A DNA stretch of 64,000 nucleotides, from contig CAIQIA010000011.1 in NCBI GenBank assembly GCA_903871775.1, forward strand, positions 62,001-126,000. Direction: 5' to 3'. Each line of letters begins with the position of its first letter. Position 1 is the first letter of the stretch. Made by a program: the position numbers and the translations under genes. The stretch comes from an uncultured cyanobacterium. Its GTDB lineage: Bacteria; Cyanobacteriota; Cyanobacteriia; PCC-6307; Cyanobiaceae. This document shows positions 8,552 through 19,327 of the stretch, one piece after another. A model generated the notes under the pieces. That model was not told the DNA's origin, did no database searches, and saw only the letters and a list, made by a program, of their open reading frames with translations.

Positions 8552-9457
8552 TTAACAGTACCCGGCGATGGACCGGACTGCCGCCAGGGCCGGTGCGAGG
8601 GGGGCGTCGGGATCGAGCCAGAGGGGCCGATGCCGATGGCGGAACCAGGTGCGCTGGCGTCGGGCGAACTGCCAGGTGCGTCGGTTGATCGCTTCCTGGG
8701 CAGCGTCATGGTCCAGCCGTCCGTCGACGAAGGCCAGGGCCTCGGCATAACCGATGGTGCGCAGCAGCGGCAGATCCGCCCCGAACCGCTGACGCAGCCC
8801 CTCGGCTTCCTCCGCCAGCCCCGCCCGCACCATGGCGGCGGTGCGGGTGGCGATGCGCTCGCGCAGATCGGGGGGATCAAGCCCCAGTTCGAGCACGGGC
8901 CCCGGCGGGGGGCGGCGACCCTGCTGCTGCGAGGGGGGGCGACCGCTGCCGTAGAGCACCTCCAGGGCCCGCACGGTGCGGACGGTATCGGCAGGATGCA
9001 GGCGGGCGGCCGCCTCGGGATCAGCGGACCGGAGCAGCCCCCAGCGCACCAGGGGATCGAGAGCCTCCAGCTGGAGGCGCAGCTCGGGCTGGGGGGGCAC
9101 CGCTGGGGGCAGCAGACCATGGCCCAGGGCCTGCTGGTACAGACCGCTGCCGCCCACCAGCAGCGCCAGCCCCGCGGCGCGGCGTTCGGCCTCGATCAGG
9201 GGCCCGGCCAGGGCACAGAAGCTGTGCAGGGTGAGGGGGCGGTCGGGTGGGGTCAGGTCGATCAGTTCGTGGGGAATGCCCCGCCGTTCCTCGGGGGTCG
9301 GCTTCGCGGTGCCGATGTCCATGCCCACATAGATCTGCCGCGAATCGACCGACAGCACCCGGCAGCCGAGGCGCTCGGCCAGGGCGACCCCGAGGGCGGT
9401 CTTGCCGCCGGCGGTGGGACCCAGCAGCAGCACCAGCGGCATGGCTTGGGATGGCAT
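8552..9457 (-). CDS. miaA: tRNA dimethylallyltransferase
   Basis: MiaA adds a dimethylallyl group to N6 of A37 in tRNAs reading U-starting codons. The P-loop LLGPTAGGKTALG sits near residue 10. SVDSRQIYVGMDIGTAKPT near 40 and GGSGLYQQAL near 95 are family landmarks, and INRRTWQFARRQRTWFR near the C-terminus is the tRNA-binding segment. I chose ATG at 9457 (301 residues); 9442 (MPLVLLLGP) and 9478 are also possible, and none has a clear ribosome-binding site. The reading frame stays open far upstream into gyrB, but that part is antisense and not coding. It sits head-to-head with gyrB and upstream of infC. Confidence 0.95.
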   Translation of the reverse strand: MPSQAMPLVLLLGPTAGGKTALGVALAERLGCRVLSVDSRQIYVGMDIGTAKPTPEERRGIPHELIDLTPPDRPLTLHSFCALAGPLIEAERRAAGLALLVGGSGLYQQALGHGLLPPAVPPQPELRLQLEALDPLVRWGLLRSADPEAAARLHPADTVRTVRALEVLYGSGRPPSQQQGRRPPPGPVLELGLDPPDLRERIATRTAAMVRAGLAEEAEGLRQRFGADLPLLRTIGYAEALAFVDGRLDHDAAQEAINRRTWQFARRQRTWFRHRHRPLWLDPDAPLAPALAAVRSIAGYC

Positions 9458-9547
9458 GGGTCCAGGGCGGCCCACCATCCAGGATGCACCCCCCTGCCGG
9501 ATCGCCGCTGAGAGGGGCCTGCAAGGGGCCCTGGCAGGCGGTGGTAG

Positions 9548-11571
<2,024 letters not shown>

Positions 11572-11572
<1 letters not shown>

Positions 11573-11862
11573 TGCCCTGGCGCTGGGCCTGGCTGCTGGG
11601 ACTGGCGCTGATGGCGCCGGTGGGCCTTCCGGCAGGGGGGGGAGACCCGTCCCGACCCGGCCTGCGTCGGCGCAACGCCGGTGAGCCCCTGCTGGCCGCC
11701 GGTCCCCGCCGGCTGCAGACCAGCCCCGACCTGCAGGCCCCGGTGCTGGCCGTCATCGAGAGCGGCCAGCCCCTGCGGGTCCTGGAGATCTGGCGGGACG
11801 ATGCCGGTCGCCGCTGGCGGAGGGTCAGCGGCGGCCGGCATCGCGGCTGGCTGGCTGGCTGA
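11572..11862 (+). CDS. Small secreted SH3-like protein, unknown function
   Basis: A 96-residue protein whose ATG overlaps the gyrB stop by one base (TGATG), so it is probably translationally coupled to gyrB. The first ~20 residues (WRWAWLLGLALMAPVGLPAG) form a likely signal peptide. The remainder, with LLAAGPRRLQTSPDLQAPVL and WRRVSGGRHRGWLAG, resembles the short bacterial SH3 (SH3b) repeats that bind peptidoglycan: a strand, a variable loop and a conserved W-x-x-V...G-W-L ending. The domain call is by shape only. It faces the glutathione peroxidase gene with a 6-base gap. Confidence 0.6.
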
Positions 11863-11868
11863 GGCGCC

Positions 11869-12339
11869 TCAGGCCGCCAGAGCCGCCTCGAGGGCAGCCA
11901 CCAGGGTCGGATCGGTGGGGGCGACCCCGCTCTTGAAACGGGCCAGCACGGTGCCGTCGCGGCCTACGAGGAACTTCTCGAAGTTCCAGGCGATGGGGGT
12001 GCCGGGCTCGGCCTGGGTCAGGGTGTCGAAGGGGGCCTGGCTGGCGGTCACCTTCGCCATCACGGGGAAGCTGACGCCATAGGTGGCGCTGCAGAAGGCC
12101 TGAACCTCCTCGACGGTGCCGGGCTCCTGGGCGCCGAAGTCGTTGCAGGGGAACGCCAGGATCTGCAGACCGCGGTCGGCGTAGCGCTCCTGCAGCTCCT
12201 GCAGGCCGGCGTACTGGGGGGTGTAGCCGCAGCGGCTGGCGACATTGACGATCAGCAGCACCGAGCCGGCGGCGCTCGTCAGATCGAAGGCCGTGCCATC
12301 GGCACGCTGGACGGTGACACCGGACACAGAGGGGGCCAT
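11869..12339 (-). CDS. Glutathione peroxidase-family peroxidase
   Basis: Thiol peroxidase of 156 residues. VASRCGYTPQYAGLQ near residue 35 holds the peroxidatic Cys in place of selenocysteine. LAFPCNDFGAQEPG near 70 carries the second conserved Cys/Asn region, and the catalytic-triad Trp lies in IAWNFEKFLV near 125. In cyanobacteria, members of this family reduce lipid hydroperoxides, using NADPH/thioredoxin rather than glutathione as far as studied; that is family knowledge. No signal peptide, so cytoplasmic. The start is ATG at 12339, in a short 72-base divergent gap with mgtE. Confidence 0.93.
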   Translation of the reverse strand: MAPSVSGVTVQRADGTAFDLTSAAGSVLLIVNVASRCGYTPQYAGLQELQERYADRGLQILAFPCNDFGAQEPGTVEEVQAFCSATYGVSFPVMAKVTASQAPFDTLTQAEPGTPIAWNFEKFLVGRDGTVLARFKSGVAPTDPTLVAALEAALAA

Positions 12340-12411
12340 GGGGCAGGGAGGGCGGCAGCAGGCGGGAACCTAGCCCGCCCATACACTCGTCGGGCGTTGC
12401 GACCGCAGGGC

Positions 12412-13785
12412 ATGGCGGAGATCCGGACAGCCATTCCCGAGCTCACCCAATACCTGGGTCGTCTGCTGACGGCCGGCAACTACGACGCCGTCAAGCAACT
12501 GCTGGAGCCGGAGCAGCCGGTGGATGCCGCCGATGCCATCAGCAACCTGCCGACGCTGCAGCAGGCGATCGCCTTTCGCCTGCTGCCCAAGGACGAGGCG
12601 ATCGAGGTCTACGAATACCTCGAGCCGGATGTGCAGCAGTCGCTGCTGGAACGCCTGCGCTCCAGCGAGGTGCTGGAGCTGGTGGAGGAGATGTCGCCCG
12701 ATGACCGGGTGCGGCTGTTCGACGAGCTGCCGGCGAAGGTGGTGAGCAACCTGCTGCAGCAGCTCAGCCCGGCCGAGCGGCGCGTCACCGCCCAGCTGCT
12801 GGGTTACGAGAGCGGCACCGCCGGTCGTCTGATGACGACCGAGGTCATCGATCTCAAGGAGTTCCACACGGCGGCCCAGGCCCTGACCATCGTGCGTCGC
12901 CGGGCCCGCACCACCGAGACCGTCTACAGCCTGTATGTGACTGACGGTGCCCGGCGCCTCACCGGCATCCTGTCGCTGCGGGATCTGGTGACGGCGGACC
13001 CCGATGATCTGATCGGGTCGGTGATGACGCGGGAGGTGGTGAGCGTCACCACCGACACCGATCAGGAGGAGGTGGCGCGGCTGATCAAGCGCTACGACTT
13101 TCTGGCACTGCCTGTGGTGGACCGGGAGGAGCGACTGGTGGGGATCGTCACCGTCGACGACGTCATCGACGTGATCGAGCAGGAGGCGACGCGCGACCTG
13201 TACGCGGCGGGCGCCCTTCAGGCCGGCGATGAGGACGACTACTTCCGCAGCAACCTCTTTGAGGTGGCCCGGCGACGGGTGCTGTGGCTGCTGGTGCTGC
13301 TGATCACCAACACCGGCACATCGGCGGTGATCGCGTCGCAGCAGGGGGTGCTGCACCGGGTGGTGCAGCTGGCGGCCTTCATCCCGCTGCTGATCGGCAC
13401 GGGCGGCAACGTGGGAGCCCAGAGCTCAACGGTGGTGATCCGGGGCCTCAGCACCGACCGGCTGCAGGCCCTCGGCCCCTGGCGGACCGTGGCCCGGGAG
13501 GCCCTGGCCGGGTTGCTGCTCGGGCTGTTGCTGGCGGCGGTGGTGGTCCCGTGGTCCTGGAAGCTCAGCGGCACCCCCCTGGTGGCGGTGGCGGCCGGGG
13601 TCTCGATGATCGCCATCGCCAGCCTGGCGGCGACCGCCGGCGCCTCGCTGCCGCTGCTGTTCAATCGCCTGGGGCTGGACCCGGCCCTGATGTCGGCACC
13701 CTTCATCACCACCATGGTGGATGTGGCCGGGGTCTTCATTTACCTGCAGACCGCCGACTGGCTGCTGACCCGCATGGCCGGTTGA
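12412..13785 (+). CDS. mgtE: Magnesium transporter MgtE
   Basis: Mg2+-gated Mg2+ channel of the cytoplasmic membrane, 457 residues from ATG 12412; a TTG at 12397 would add five residues. The order is the MgtE N-domain (helical repeats with DAISNLPTLQQAIAFRLL and LVEEMSPDDRVRLFDELP), a pair of CBS domains (GRLMTTEVIDLKEF and IGSVMTREVVSVTTD...LPVVDREERLVGIVTVDDV), then five transmembrane helices from ~290 that include the pore region LLIGTGGNVGAQSSTVVIRGL. Its length fits the family. A second Mg2+ transporter, corA, is at 51 kb. It lies between the peroxidase and the sigma-factor gene. Confidence 0.96.
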   Translation: MAEIRTAIPELTQYLGRLLTAGNYDAVKQLLEPEQPVDAADAISNLPTLQQAIAFRLLPKDEAIEVYEYLEPDVQQSLLERLRSSEVLELVEEMSPDDRVRLFDELPAKVVSNLLQQLSPAERRVTAQLLGYESGTAGRLMTTEVIDLKEFHTAAQALTIVRRRARTTETVYSLYVTDGARRLTGILSLRDLVTADPDDLIGSVMTREVVSVTTDTDQEEVARLIKRYDFLALPVVDREERLVGIVTVDDVIDVIEQEATRDLYAAGALQAGDEDDYFRSNLFEVARRRVLWLLVLLITNTGTSAVIASQQGVLHRVVQLAAFIPLLIGTGGNVGAQSSTVVIRGLSTDRLQALGPWRTVAREALAGLLLGLLLAAVVVPWSWKLSGTPLVAVAAGVSMIAIASLAATAGASLPLLFNRLGLDPALMSAPFITTMVDVAGVFIYLQTADWLLTRMAG

Positions 13786-13878
13786 CCGACCGGCCCGGCA
13801 GGTGTCACACAGGCCTGGCCCGGGTCGCGCCCGAAACGCTTCTTAAGGGTATTGTTCATATATCTACACGGAACGGTC

Positions 13879-14859
13879 GTGCTCGCTGCCGCCCCCTCCC
13901 CCGACCAGCGTCCGCCGGTGGACGGTGACCTGGTCAGGTCCTATCTCCGCGACATCGGCCGGGTTCCCCTGCTCAGCCACGAACAAGAGATCACCCTCGG
14001 CCGGCAGGTGCAGGAACTCGTGCGCCTCGAGGAAGCCGAGGAGGAGTTCCGCGTGCGGAACGGTCGGCCCGCTACCACGGCCGAGCTCGCCGCTGCGGTC
14101 GACATGGCCCCCAGCGTTCTGCGCCGCCGGCTCGCCAGCGGTCGCCGGGCCAAGGAGCGGATGGTCGCGGCGAACCTGCGCCTGGTGGTGAGCGTCGCCA
14201 AGAAGTACACCCGCCGCAACATGGAACTGCTGGATCTGATCCAGGAGGGAACCATCGGCCTGGTGCGCGGTGTCGAGAAGTTCGACCCCACCCGTGGTTA
14301 CAAGTTCTCGACCTACGCCTACTGGTGGATCCGCCAAGGCATCACCCGCGCGATCGCCGAAAAGAGCCGGGCCATCCGCCTGCCGATTCACATCACCGAG
14401 ACCCTCAACAAACTCAAGAAGGGCCAGCGCGAACTCTCCCAGGACCTGGGCCGCACCCCGACCGTCACCGAGCTCGCCCTGCACGTTGATCTGCCGGAGG
14501 ATGAGGTCAAGGACCTGCTCGCCCGCGCACGGCAGCCGGTGAGCCTCGAAATGCGGGTCGGTGACGGTGAGGACACCGAACTGCTCGATCTGCTGCAGAC
14601 CGACGGCCCGCTCCCCGGTGACGTTCTCGACGGCGAGTGCCTGCGGGGTGACATGCGGGCGCTGCTCGACCAGCTGCCCCTGCTGCAGGGCCAGGTGCTC
14701 AAGATGCGCTACGGCATCGATGTCGAAGAACCGATGAGCCTCACCGGCATCGGCCGGGTGCTGGGCATGAGCCGCGACCGCGTGCGCAACCTCGAACGTG
14801 ACGGCCTGGCAGCCCTGCGGCGCCTGAGCGAAACCGTGGTGGCCTACGTCGCCGGCTGA
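13879..14859 (+). CDS. RNA polymerase sigma factor, RpoD-like group 2
   Basis: Sigma-70 family factor of about 326 residues from GTG 13879; the frame is open from a TTG at 13852. SYLRDIGRVPLLSHEQEITL is region 1.2, MVAANLRLVVSVAKKYTRRN with LLDLIQEGTIGLVRGVEKFD is region 2, and FSTYAYWWIRQGITRAI is the region 2.3/2.4 promoter-melting and -10 helix. Region 3 is LPIHITETLNKLKKGQREL. In region 4, MSLTGIGRVLGMSRDRVRNLE is the -35-binding helix-turn-helix. The lack of a long N-terminal region 1.1 and the short length point to a non-essential group 2 (SigB-E like) factor rather than RpoD. The AT-rich stretch 13,852-13,866 just before the GTG may hold its -10. It overlaps the convergent EamA gene by 16 bases. 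Confidence 0.92.
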   Translation: MLAAAPSPDQRPPVDGDLVRSYLRDIGRVPLLSHEQEITLGRQVQELVRLEEAEEEFRVRNGRPATTAELAAAVDMAPSVLRRRLASGRRAKERMVAANLRLVVSVAKKYTRRNMELLDLIQEGTIGLVRGVEKFDPTRGYKFSTYAYWWIRQGITRAIAEKSRAIRLPIHITETLNKLKKGQRELSQDLGRTPTVTELALHVDLPEDEVKDLLARARQPVSLEMRVGDGEDTELLDLLQTDGPLPGDVLDGECLRGDMRALLDQLPLLQGQVLKMRYGIDVEEPMSLTGIGRVLGMSRDRVRNLERDGLAALRRLSETVVAYVAG

Positions 14860-15713
14860 CGGCCGGCGACCGTGAGGCTCAGGAGCGTCGCCAGCAGCAC
14901 CAGGGCGGCACCGGCTGCCGTGTTGACGCCGATGGGTTCGGCAAACCACAGCCATCCCCACACGGCCGCCATCGGCACCTGCACGTAGCTGATGGCCGTG
15001 GCCCTGGCCGCCGGCAGCCGCACCAGGGCGCCCGTCAACCCCAGCTGACCCAGCTGGGTGAACACCCCCACCCCCACCAGCCAGAGCAGCTGCGACGGCT
15101 GGGGCCACACCGGCTGCAGCAGCAGCGGCGGCAGAGCCAGGGGAAGCGAGACGAGGGGAAACCAGAAGATGATCACCAGCGGGTGTTCGCGACCCGCCAG
15201 GGTTCTCACCGACACATAGGCCAGGGCCGTGAACAGGGCACCGGTGACGGCGGCCAGCACCCCAAGAGGTGCCAACGGGGGCAGCGCCCCCGCAGAACCG
15301 ACGGGATGGACCAGCAGGGCGACCCCCGCCCAGCCCAGCAGCATCGCCAGCCCCAGCCGCCGGCCGAAGCGCTCGCCGAGGGTGCCCCAGGCCAGGGCCG
15401 CCGTGAAGGTGGGATAGAGGTACTGCAGCACCGTGGCCGCTGCCAGCGGCAGCCAGGCCAGGCCGCCGTAAACGCCGAACAGGGCCACCGTTCCCAGCAG
15501 ACCCCGCAGGGCCAGCAGCCCCCGATGGCGGCCCCAGGGGGTGAGGCCGGCGCGGTGCAGCATCCAGCCGCTGAGCAGCAGGCTGATCACCGCCCGGCCG
15601 AACACCACCTCGGCCACGGGCAGGCGGCCACCGAGGTGCTTGACGCAGACACCCATGAGGCTGAAGCTCAGGGCGCTGAGCACCATGCTGAGGGAGGCTG
15701 GCAGGGAGCCCAT
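14844..15713 (-). CDS. EamA/DMT-superfamily exporter
   Basis: Membrane protein of 289 residues with about ten hydrophobic segments forming two EamA halves (first from FSLMGVCVKHLGGRLPVAEV, second from APLGVLAAVTGALFTALAYV). The family exports amino acids, nucleotides or other small metabolites from the cytoplasm. Family marks are the N-terminal VFGRAVISLLLSGW, the mid-half TVLQYLYPTFTAALAW, and ATAISYVQVPMAAVWGWLWF in the second half. The substrate is not predictable. The start is ATG at 15713, only eight bases from the divergent 2OG-oxygenase gene, so the two must share promoter space inside each other's 5' region. Confidence 0.88.
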   Translation of the reverse strand: MGSLPASLSMVLSALSFSLMGVCVKHLGGRLPVAEVVFGRAVISLLLSGWMLHRAGLTPWGRHRGLLALRGLLGTVALFGVYGGLAWLPLAAATVLQYLYPTFTAALAWGTLGERFGRRLGLAMLLGWAGVALLVHPVGSAGALPPLAPLGVLAAVTGALFTALAYVSVRTLAGREHPLVIIFWFPLVSLPLALPPLLLQPVWPQPSQLLWLVGVGVFTQLGQLGLTGALVRLPAARATAISYVQVPMAAVWGWLWFAEPIGVNTAAGAALVLLATLLSLTVAGRQPAT

Positions 15714-15721
15714 CCGGTCCT

Positions 15722-16396
15722 ATGGAGCTGCTCAGTCTCTTCCCGCGCACGATCCTGAAGGGTCGCCTCGATCCCCAGCTGCTGCGGCAGCTGCAAGCAA
15801 CCGCCCGCAGCGTGCGCGATGACCCGCAGGCCACGGCGGATGCCTCGACCCGGCTGGCGGGACAGCTCACCCTGCAACGGCAGCTGGGGCCGGGCTTCGC
15901 GGGCATCGATGCCCTCTGCGCAGGCACCCTGCTGCCGGCCTGCGAGCGCTGGATCCGCCACGTGATCGATCAGCAGCCCCCCCAGGGCCGCGGGCCCTGG
16001 ACCCCGGGGCGCTACGGCCTGCAGATGATCGACATCTGGCTCAACGTGCAGCAGGCCGGCGATTACAACCCCACCCACACCCACGGCGGCAGCTTCTCGG
16101 GGGTGGTGTTTCTGCAGGTGCCGCCGCAGATCCGCGCCGACAGCTTCGACGGCCAGCTCTGCTTCCACGGCCCGGAGGACTGGCACATCCAGAGCTTCCG
16201 CACCGGCATGGCCCACTACGTGCTGCCGGTTCCCGGCGACTACTGGGTGTTTCCCGCCTGGCAGCCCCATTCGGTGGCGCCGTTCCGGGGGGAGGGCGAA
16301 CGCTGGTCCCTGGCCTTCAACGTGCAGGCCGTGCCGACCCCGCCGGCCCGCAACGTCTCGCTCTCCTCCGGCCGGCCGCGGCCGGGGGGGTTCTGA
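15722..16396 (+). CDS. Putative 2OG-Fe(II) oxygenase
   Basis: A 224-residue protein with the double-stranded beta-helix pattern of 2-oxoglutarate/Fe(II) oxygenases. The metal ligands are probably His119/His121 in NPTHTHGGSFSGVVFLQVP and His183 in FPAWQPHSVAPF, with Arg of GERWSLAFN holding 2-oxoglutarate. It resembles the TIGR02466-type proteins common in marine cyanobacteria and their phages, whose substrate is unknown. It is followed four bases later by mutY, so the two are probably co-transcribed; a nucleic-acid or protein substrate is possible but not shown. The start is ATG at 15722. Confidence 0.8.
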   Translation: MELLSLFPRTILKGRLDPQLLRQLQATARSVRDDPQATADASTRLAGQLTLQRQLGPGFAGIDALCAGTLLPACERWIRHVIDQQPPQGRGPWTPGRYGLQMIDIWLNVQQAGDYNPTHTHGGSFSGVVFLQVPPQIRADSFDGQLCFHGPEDWHIQSFRTGMAHYVLPVPGDYWVFPAWQPHSVAPFRGEGERWSLAFNVQAVPTPPARNVSLSSGRPRPGGF

Positions 16397-16400
16397 CGCC

Positions 16401-17510
16401 GTGGCCCACCGGCGCGAGCAGCTGCTGGCCTGGTGGGAACGGGCAGGCCGCCGCGACCCCGACCAGAAGCCGTGGATGGTGCTGCCGGATGGCCGCTGGC
16501 CCGCACCCGGCGCACAGCTCGATCCCTACGGGGTCTGGGTCGCCGAGGTCATGCTGCAGCAGACCCAGCTGGCGGTGATGCTGCCCTACTGGCGGCGCTG
16601 GATGGCGCGCTGGCCCGACCGGGATGCCCTCACCAAAGCCGATGGCCACGATCTGCTGCTGGTCTGGCAGGGACTGGGGTATTACGCCCGGGCCCGACGA
16701 CTGCACCAGGGCGCCCGACAGCTGGCCTCCGCTGACTGGCCCCGGGACCCCCAGGGGTGGCTGGCCCTGCCGGGGGTGGGCCGCAGCACCGCCGGCAGCA
16801 TCCTCTCGTCGGCCTTTGATCTGCCCTGGCCGATCCTCGACGGCAACGTCCGTCGGGTGCTGGCGCGGCTGGTGGCCTGGCCCGCTCCGCCCGCCAGGGA
16901 ACCCGGTCCGTTCTGGCAGCTGAGCACCGATCTGCTGGACCGCCGGCGCCCCCGGGATGTCAACCAGGCCCTGATGGATCTGGGAGCCACGGTCTGCACC
17001 CCCCGCAGACCCCGCTGCGACAGCTGTCCATGGCACGACACCTGCGCGGCCTACGCTGCCGGCGACCCGGTCCGCTTCCCCGTGAAGGATGTCCCCCGCC
17101 CCTCGCCCCTGCAGGTGATCGGCGTCGGCATCGTGCTGAACGAGGCCGGCGAGGTGCTCATCGACCAGCGGCTGGACGAGGGGCTGCTGGGGGGCCTGTG
17201 GGAATTCCCCGGTGGCAAGCAGGAGCCCGATGAGCCGATCACGGCCACCATCGCCCGCGAACTGCAGGAGGAACTGGGGATCGTGGTGGAGGTGGGGGAG
17301 GCGCTGATCAGCCTCGACCACGCCTACAGCCATCGGCGCCTGCGGCTCGTGGTGCACCTCTGCCGCTGGCTCGACGGCGAGCCGCGCCCCCTGGCGAGCC
17401 AGCAGGTGCGCTGGGTGGCACCGGAGCGGCTGGGTGAGTTTCCCTTCCCGGCCGCCAACACCCGCATCATCGCTGCCCTGCACGAGCGCCTGGGTCTGTC
17501 GGCCGCCTGA
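16401..17510 (+). CDS. mutY: A/G-specific adenine glycosylase
   Basis: MutY removes adenine mispaired with 8-oxoguanine. Its 369 residues start at GTG 16401. The helix-hairpin-helix LALPGVGRSTAGSIL near residue 118 is followed by the catalytic Asp in ILDGNVRRVLARL near 145. The [4Fe-4S] loop has the exact C-x6-C-x2-C-x5-C spacing (CTPRRPRCDSCPWHDTC, near 197-214). Residues ~235-365 form a Nudix-like domain that recognises 8-oxoG, with the box GGKQEPDEPITATIARELQE nearly intact (REL-EEL present), so it may retain hydrolase chemistry. This is common in cyanobacterial MutY. It ends 14 bases before the convergent gene. Confidence 0.96.
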   Translation: MAHRREQLLAWWERAGRRDPDQKPWMVLPDGRWPAPGAQLDPYGVWVAEVMLQQTQLAVMLPYWRRWMARWPDRDALTKADGHDLLLVWQGLGYYARARRLHQGARQLASADWPRDPQGWLALPGVGRSTAGSILSSAFDLPWPILDGNVRRVLARLVAWPAPPAREPGPFWQLSTDLLDRRRPRDVNQALMDLGATVCTPRRPRCDSCPWHDTCAAYAAGDPVRFPVKDVPRPSPLQVIGVGIVLNEAGEVLIDQRLDEGLLGGLWEFPGGKQEPDEPITATIARELQEELGIVVEVGEALISLDHAYSHRRLRLVVHLCRWLDGEPRPLASQQVRWVAPERLGEFPFPAANTRIIAALHERLGLSAA

Positions 17511-17524
17511 TCGGGGGCTTGGCG

Positions 17525-18298
17525 TCAGAAGGGCTCCAGCTCCCGGATCCTGCCGCGATCATCATCGAGGGCGCGGTCGGTGCTCCAACGGATGTTGGTG
17601 CCCAGCTGCTGCCAGGTCACCAGGGTCCCGTCGGGCCGGATGCCGACGAGCCGGGTGGTGAACCCCATGCGGGCCCCCGGCGGCAGGAAGCTGCGCGGCA
17701 CCCCCGGACGATCCCGGAACCGCAGACTGCGGCTGTCGGTGTGGCGCTGCAGCTCGGCGCCGTCGGCAAAGAACGGGATCGCCTCGTCGGGGCAGTCGGG
17801 CTGGCCGGGGGCCGCGCAGGTGACGATCTCAAGGCTGCTGCCGTCTCGACCATTGGTGATGCGGTAGTGCCGGCTGGCACTGGGGATCGGATCGAAGAGC
17901 GGCAGCCCCAGCGGCAGCCCTGACGGATCACAGGTCACCTGCCACGACGCCGGCAGGGAGGTGATCTGCTGCAGCCAGTTGAACCGCACGACCCCCAGCC
18001 GGCGGGCGGCCTCAGCCAGGGTGAGGCCACCGCCGGGGCTGAAACGACCCTCGACGCTGTCTCCATCGGCCCCCACCCGCACGCTGACGCGACCCCGCAG
18101 GATCACGGCCTGGTCCGATGTCAGCTGGGCGGGCCCGAGGGACAGCAGCAGCCGGGCCCGGGGATCGGGGCCCCAGCGGCAGAGGTCCTGTTCGATGGTG
18201 GCGCCACGGGCCGGCGGCAGAAGCGATCCGACCAGCGCCAGCACCACGGCCAGGGTGGACCCGATGCACTGGACGGCGGTACGGAACGTCAGGGGCAT
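17525..18298 (-). CDS. Secreted protein of unknown function
   Basis: A 257-residue protein from ATG 18298. Residues 1-33 form a signal peptide (basic start, hydrophobic core AVVLALVGSLLPPARGA with a probable cut after ARGA), so it is periplasmic or thylakoid-lumenal. The mature part has conserved-looking Cys residues (EQDLCRWG, QVTCDPSG, VTCAAPGQPDCPDE) that could form disulfides. It is rich in beta-forming segments such as HYRITNGRDGSSLEIV. I recognise no family. The frame stays open to 19156, but that upstream part is antisense to the sugar-kinase gene and was excluded. It is divergent from the PfkB kinase with a 69-base gap. Confidence 0.7.
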   Translation of the reverse strand: MPLTFRTAVQCIGSTLAVVLALVGSLLPPARGATIEQDLCRWGPDPRARLLLSLGPAQLTSDQAVILRGRVSVRVGADGDSVEGRFSPGGGLTLAEAARRLGVVRFNWLQQITSLPASWQVTCDPSGLPLGLPLFDPIPSASRHYRITNGRDGSSLEIVTCAAPGQPDCPDEAIPFFADGAELQRHTDSRSLRFRDRPGVPRSFLPPGARMGFTTRLVGIRPDGTLVTWQQLGTNIRWSTDRALDDDRGRIRELEPF

Positions 18299-18367
18299 GC
18301 CCACGGCCGACGGGGGGGGCCGGTGCCGGAAACTGCCGCCATCCTGAACGCAGATGCCGGGGTCCGC

Positions 18368-19327
18368 ATGACCGCAGTGGTCTGCCTTGGGGAAGCGCTG
18401 ATCGACAGGCTGGAGCCCTGGGGCAACCAACCCGGGCAAGACTGTCTCGGAGGGGCTCCCGCCAACGTGGCCTGCGCCCTGAGCCGGCTGGGCACGCCGG
18501 CGGCGCTGATCAGCCGCCTCGGAGACGACCCGGCCGGCGAAGCCCTGGTGCGCTGCTGCGCCGGCCGGGGGGTCGAGCTGGGGGGGCTGCAGCGGGATCC
18601 GATCCGCCCCACCCGCATCGTGCTGGTGACCCGGGATGCCCAGGGGGATCGCTGCTTCGGGGGCTTCAGCGGTGACCGGGGGGAGGGATTCGCCGACCAG
18701 GCCCTCGAGGCCGGGGCCCTGCCGACCGACCTGCTGGCCCGGAGCCGCTGGTTGCTGATCGGCAGCATCCCGCTGGCAAGCCCCGCCTCGGCCGCGGCCC
18801 TGCAGCGGGCGGTGGCCCTGCAGCAGGCCCATGGCGGCCAGGTGGTGCTGGATGTGAACTGGCGGCCCAGCTTCTGGCCCGTGGATGCCGACGCGGCCCG
18901 GGAACGTCTGGGACCGCTGCTGCGGCAGGTGCAGTTGCTCAAGCTGGCGGCCGAGGAGGCGACCTGGCTGTTCGGCAGCACCGACCCGCAGCAGGTGGCC
19001 CAGGGCCTGCCCCAGCACCCGGGTGTGGTGATCACTGAGGGCGGCCAGGGGGTCCGCTGGTGGCTGACCGGCAGTTCCGGCCGGCGGCCGGCGCCGGTGG
19101 TGCCGGTGATCGACACCACCGGCGCCGGGGATGCCTTTCTGGCCGGCCTCCTCCATGGGCTGCTACAGGGGGCACCCGTGGAGCAGGCGATGGCCTTCGC
19201 CTGCGCCTGCGGCTCGATCGTCTGCACCGGCGCCGGCGCCATCGAGCCCCAGCCCGATGCCGCCGACGTGCAGCGGTTCCTCACAGATGGCACCCTGCCG
19301 GCGATGATCCCGGCGCCCCATGCCTGA
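18368..19327 (+). CDS. PfkB-family sugar kinase, probable fructokinase
   Basis: Ribokinase-fold kinase, 319 residues from ATG 18368; the open frame extends upstream to 18323, but homology begins at VVCLGEALIDRL. The substrate loop GGAPANVACALSRLG (PfkB signature 1) is near residue 30, and the ATP/anion-hole signature DTTGAGDAFLAGLLHGLL (with catalytic Asp) is near 250. LDVNWRPSFWP resembles the fructokinase subgroup. It phosphorylates a hexose, most likely fructose at O6, in the cytoplasm, possibly in sucrose turnover. Its stop overlaps the ATG of the methyltransferase-glycosyltransferase gene by eight bases. Confidence 0.88.
   Translation: MTAVVCLGEALIDRLEPWGNQPGQDCLGGAPANVACALSRLGTPAALISRLGDDPAGEALVRCCAGRGVELGGLQRDPIRPTRIVLVTRDAQGDRCFGGFSGDRGEGFADQALEAGALPTDLLARSRWLLIGSIPLASPASAAALQRAVALQQAHGGQVVLDVNWRPSFWPVDADAARERLGPLLRQVQLLKLAAEEATWLFGSTDPQQVAQGLPQHPGVVITEGGQGVRWWLTGSSGRRPAPVVPVIDTTGAGDAFLAGLLHGLLQGAPVEQAMAFACACGSIVCTGAGAIEPQPDAADVQRFLTDGTLPAMIPAPHA

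Noticed and set aside
13864-15927. 687-residue minus-strand frame across the sigma factor and EamA genes
   Set aside because: Different frame from the clear EamA protein; antisense to sigma regions 2-4 with no conserved sequence of its own.
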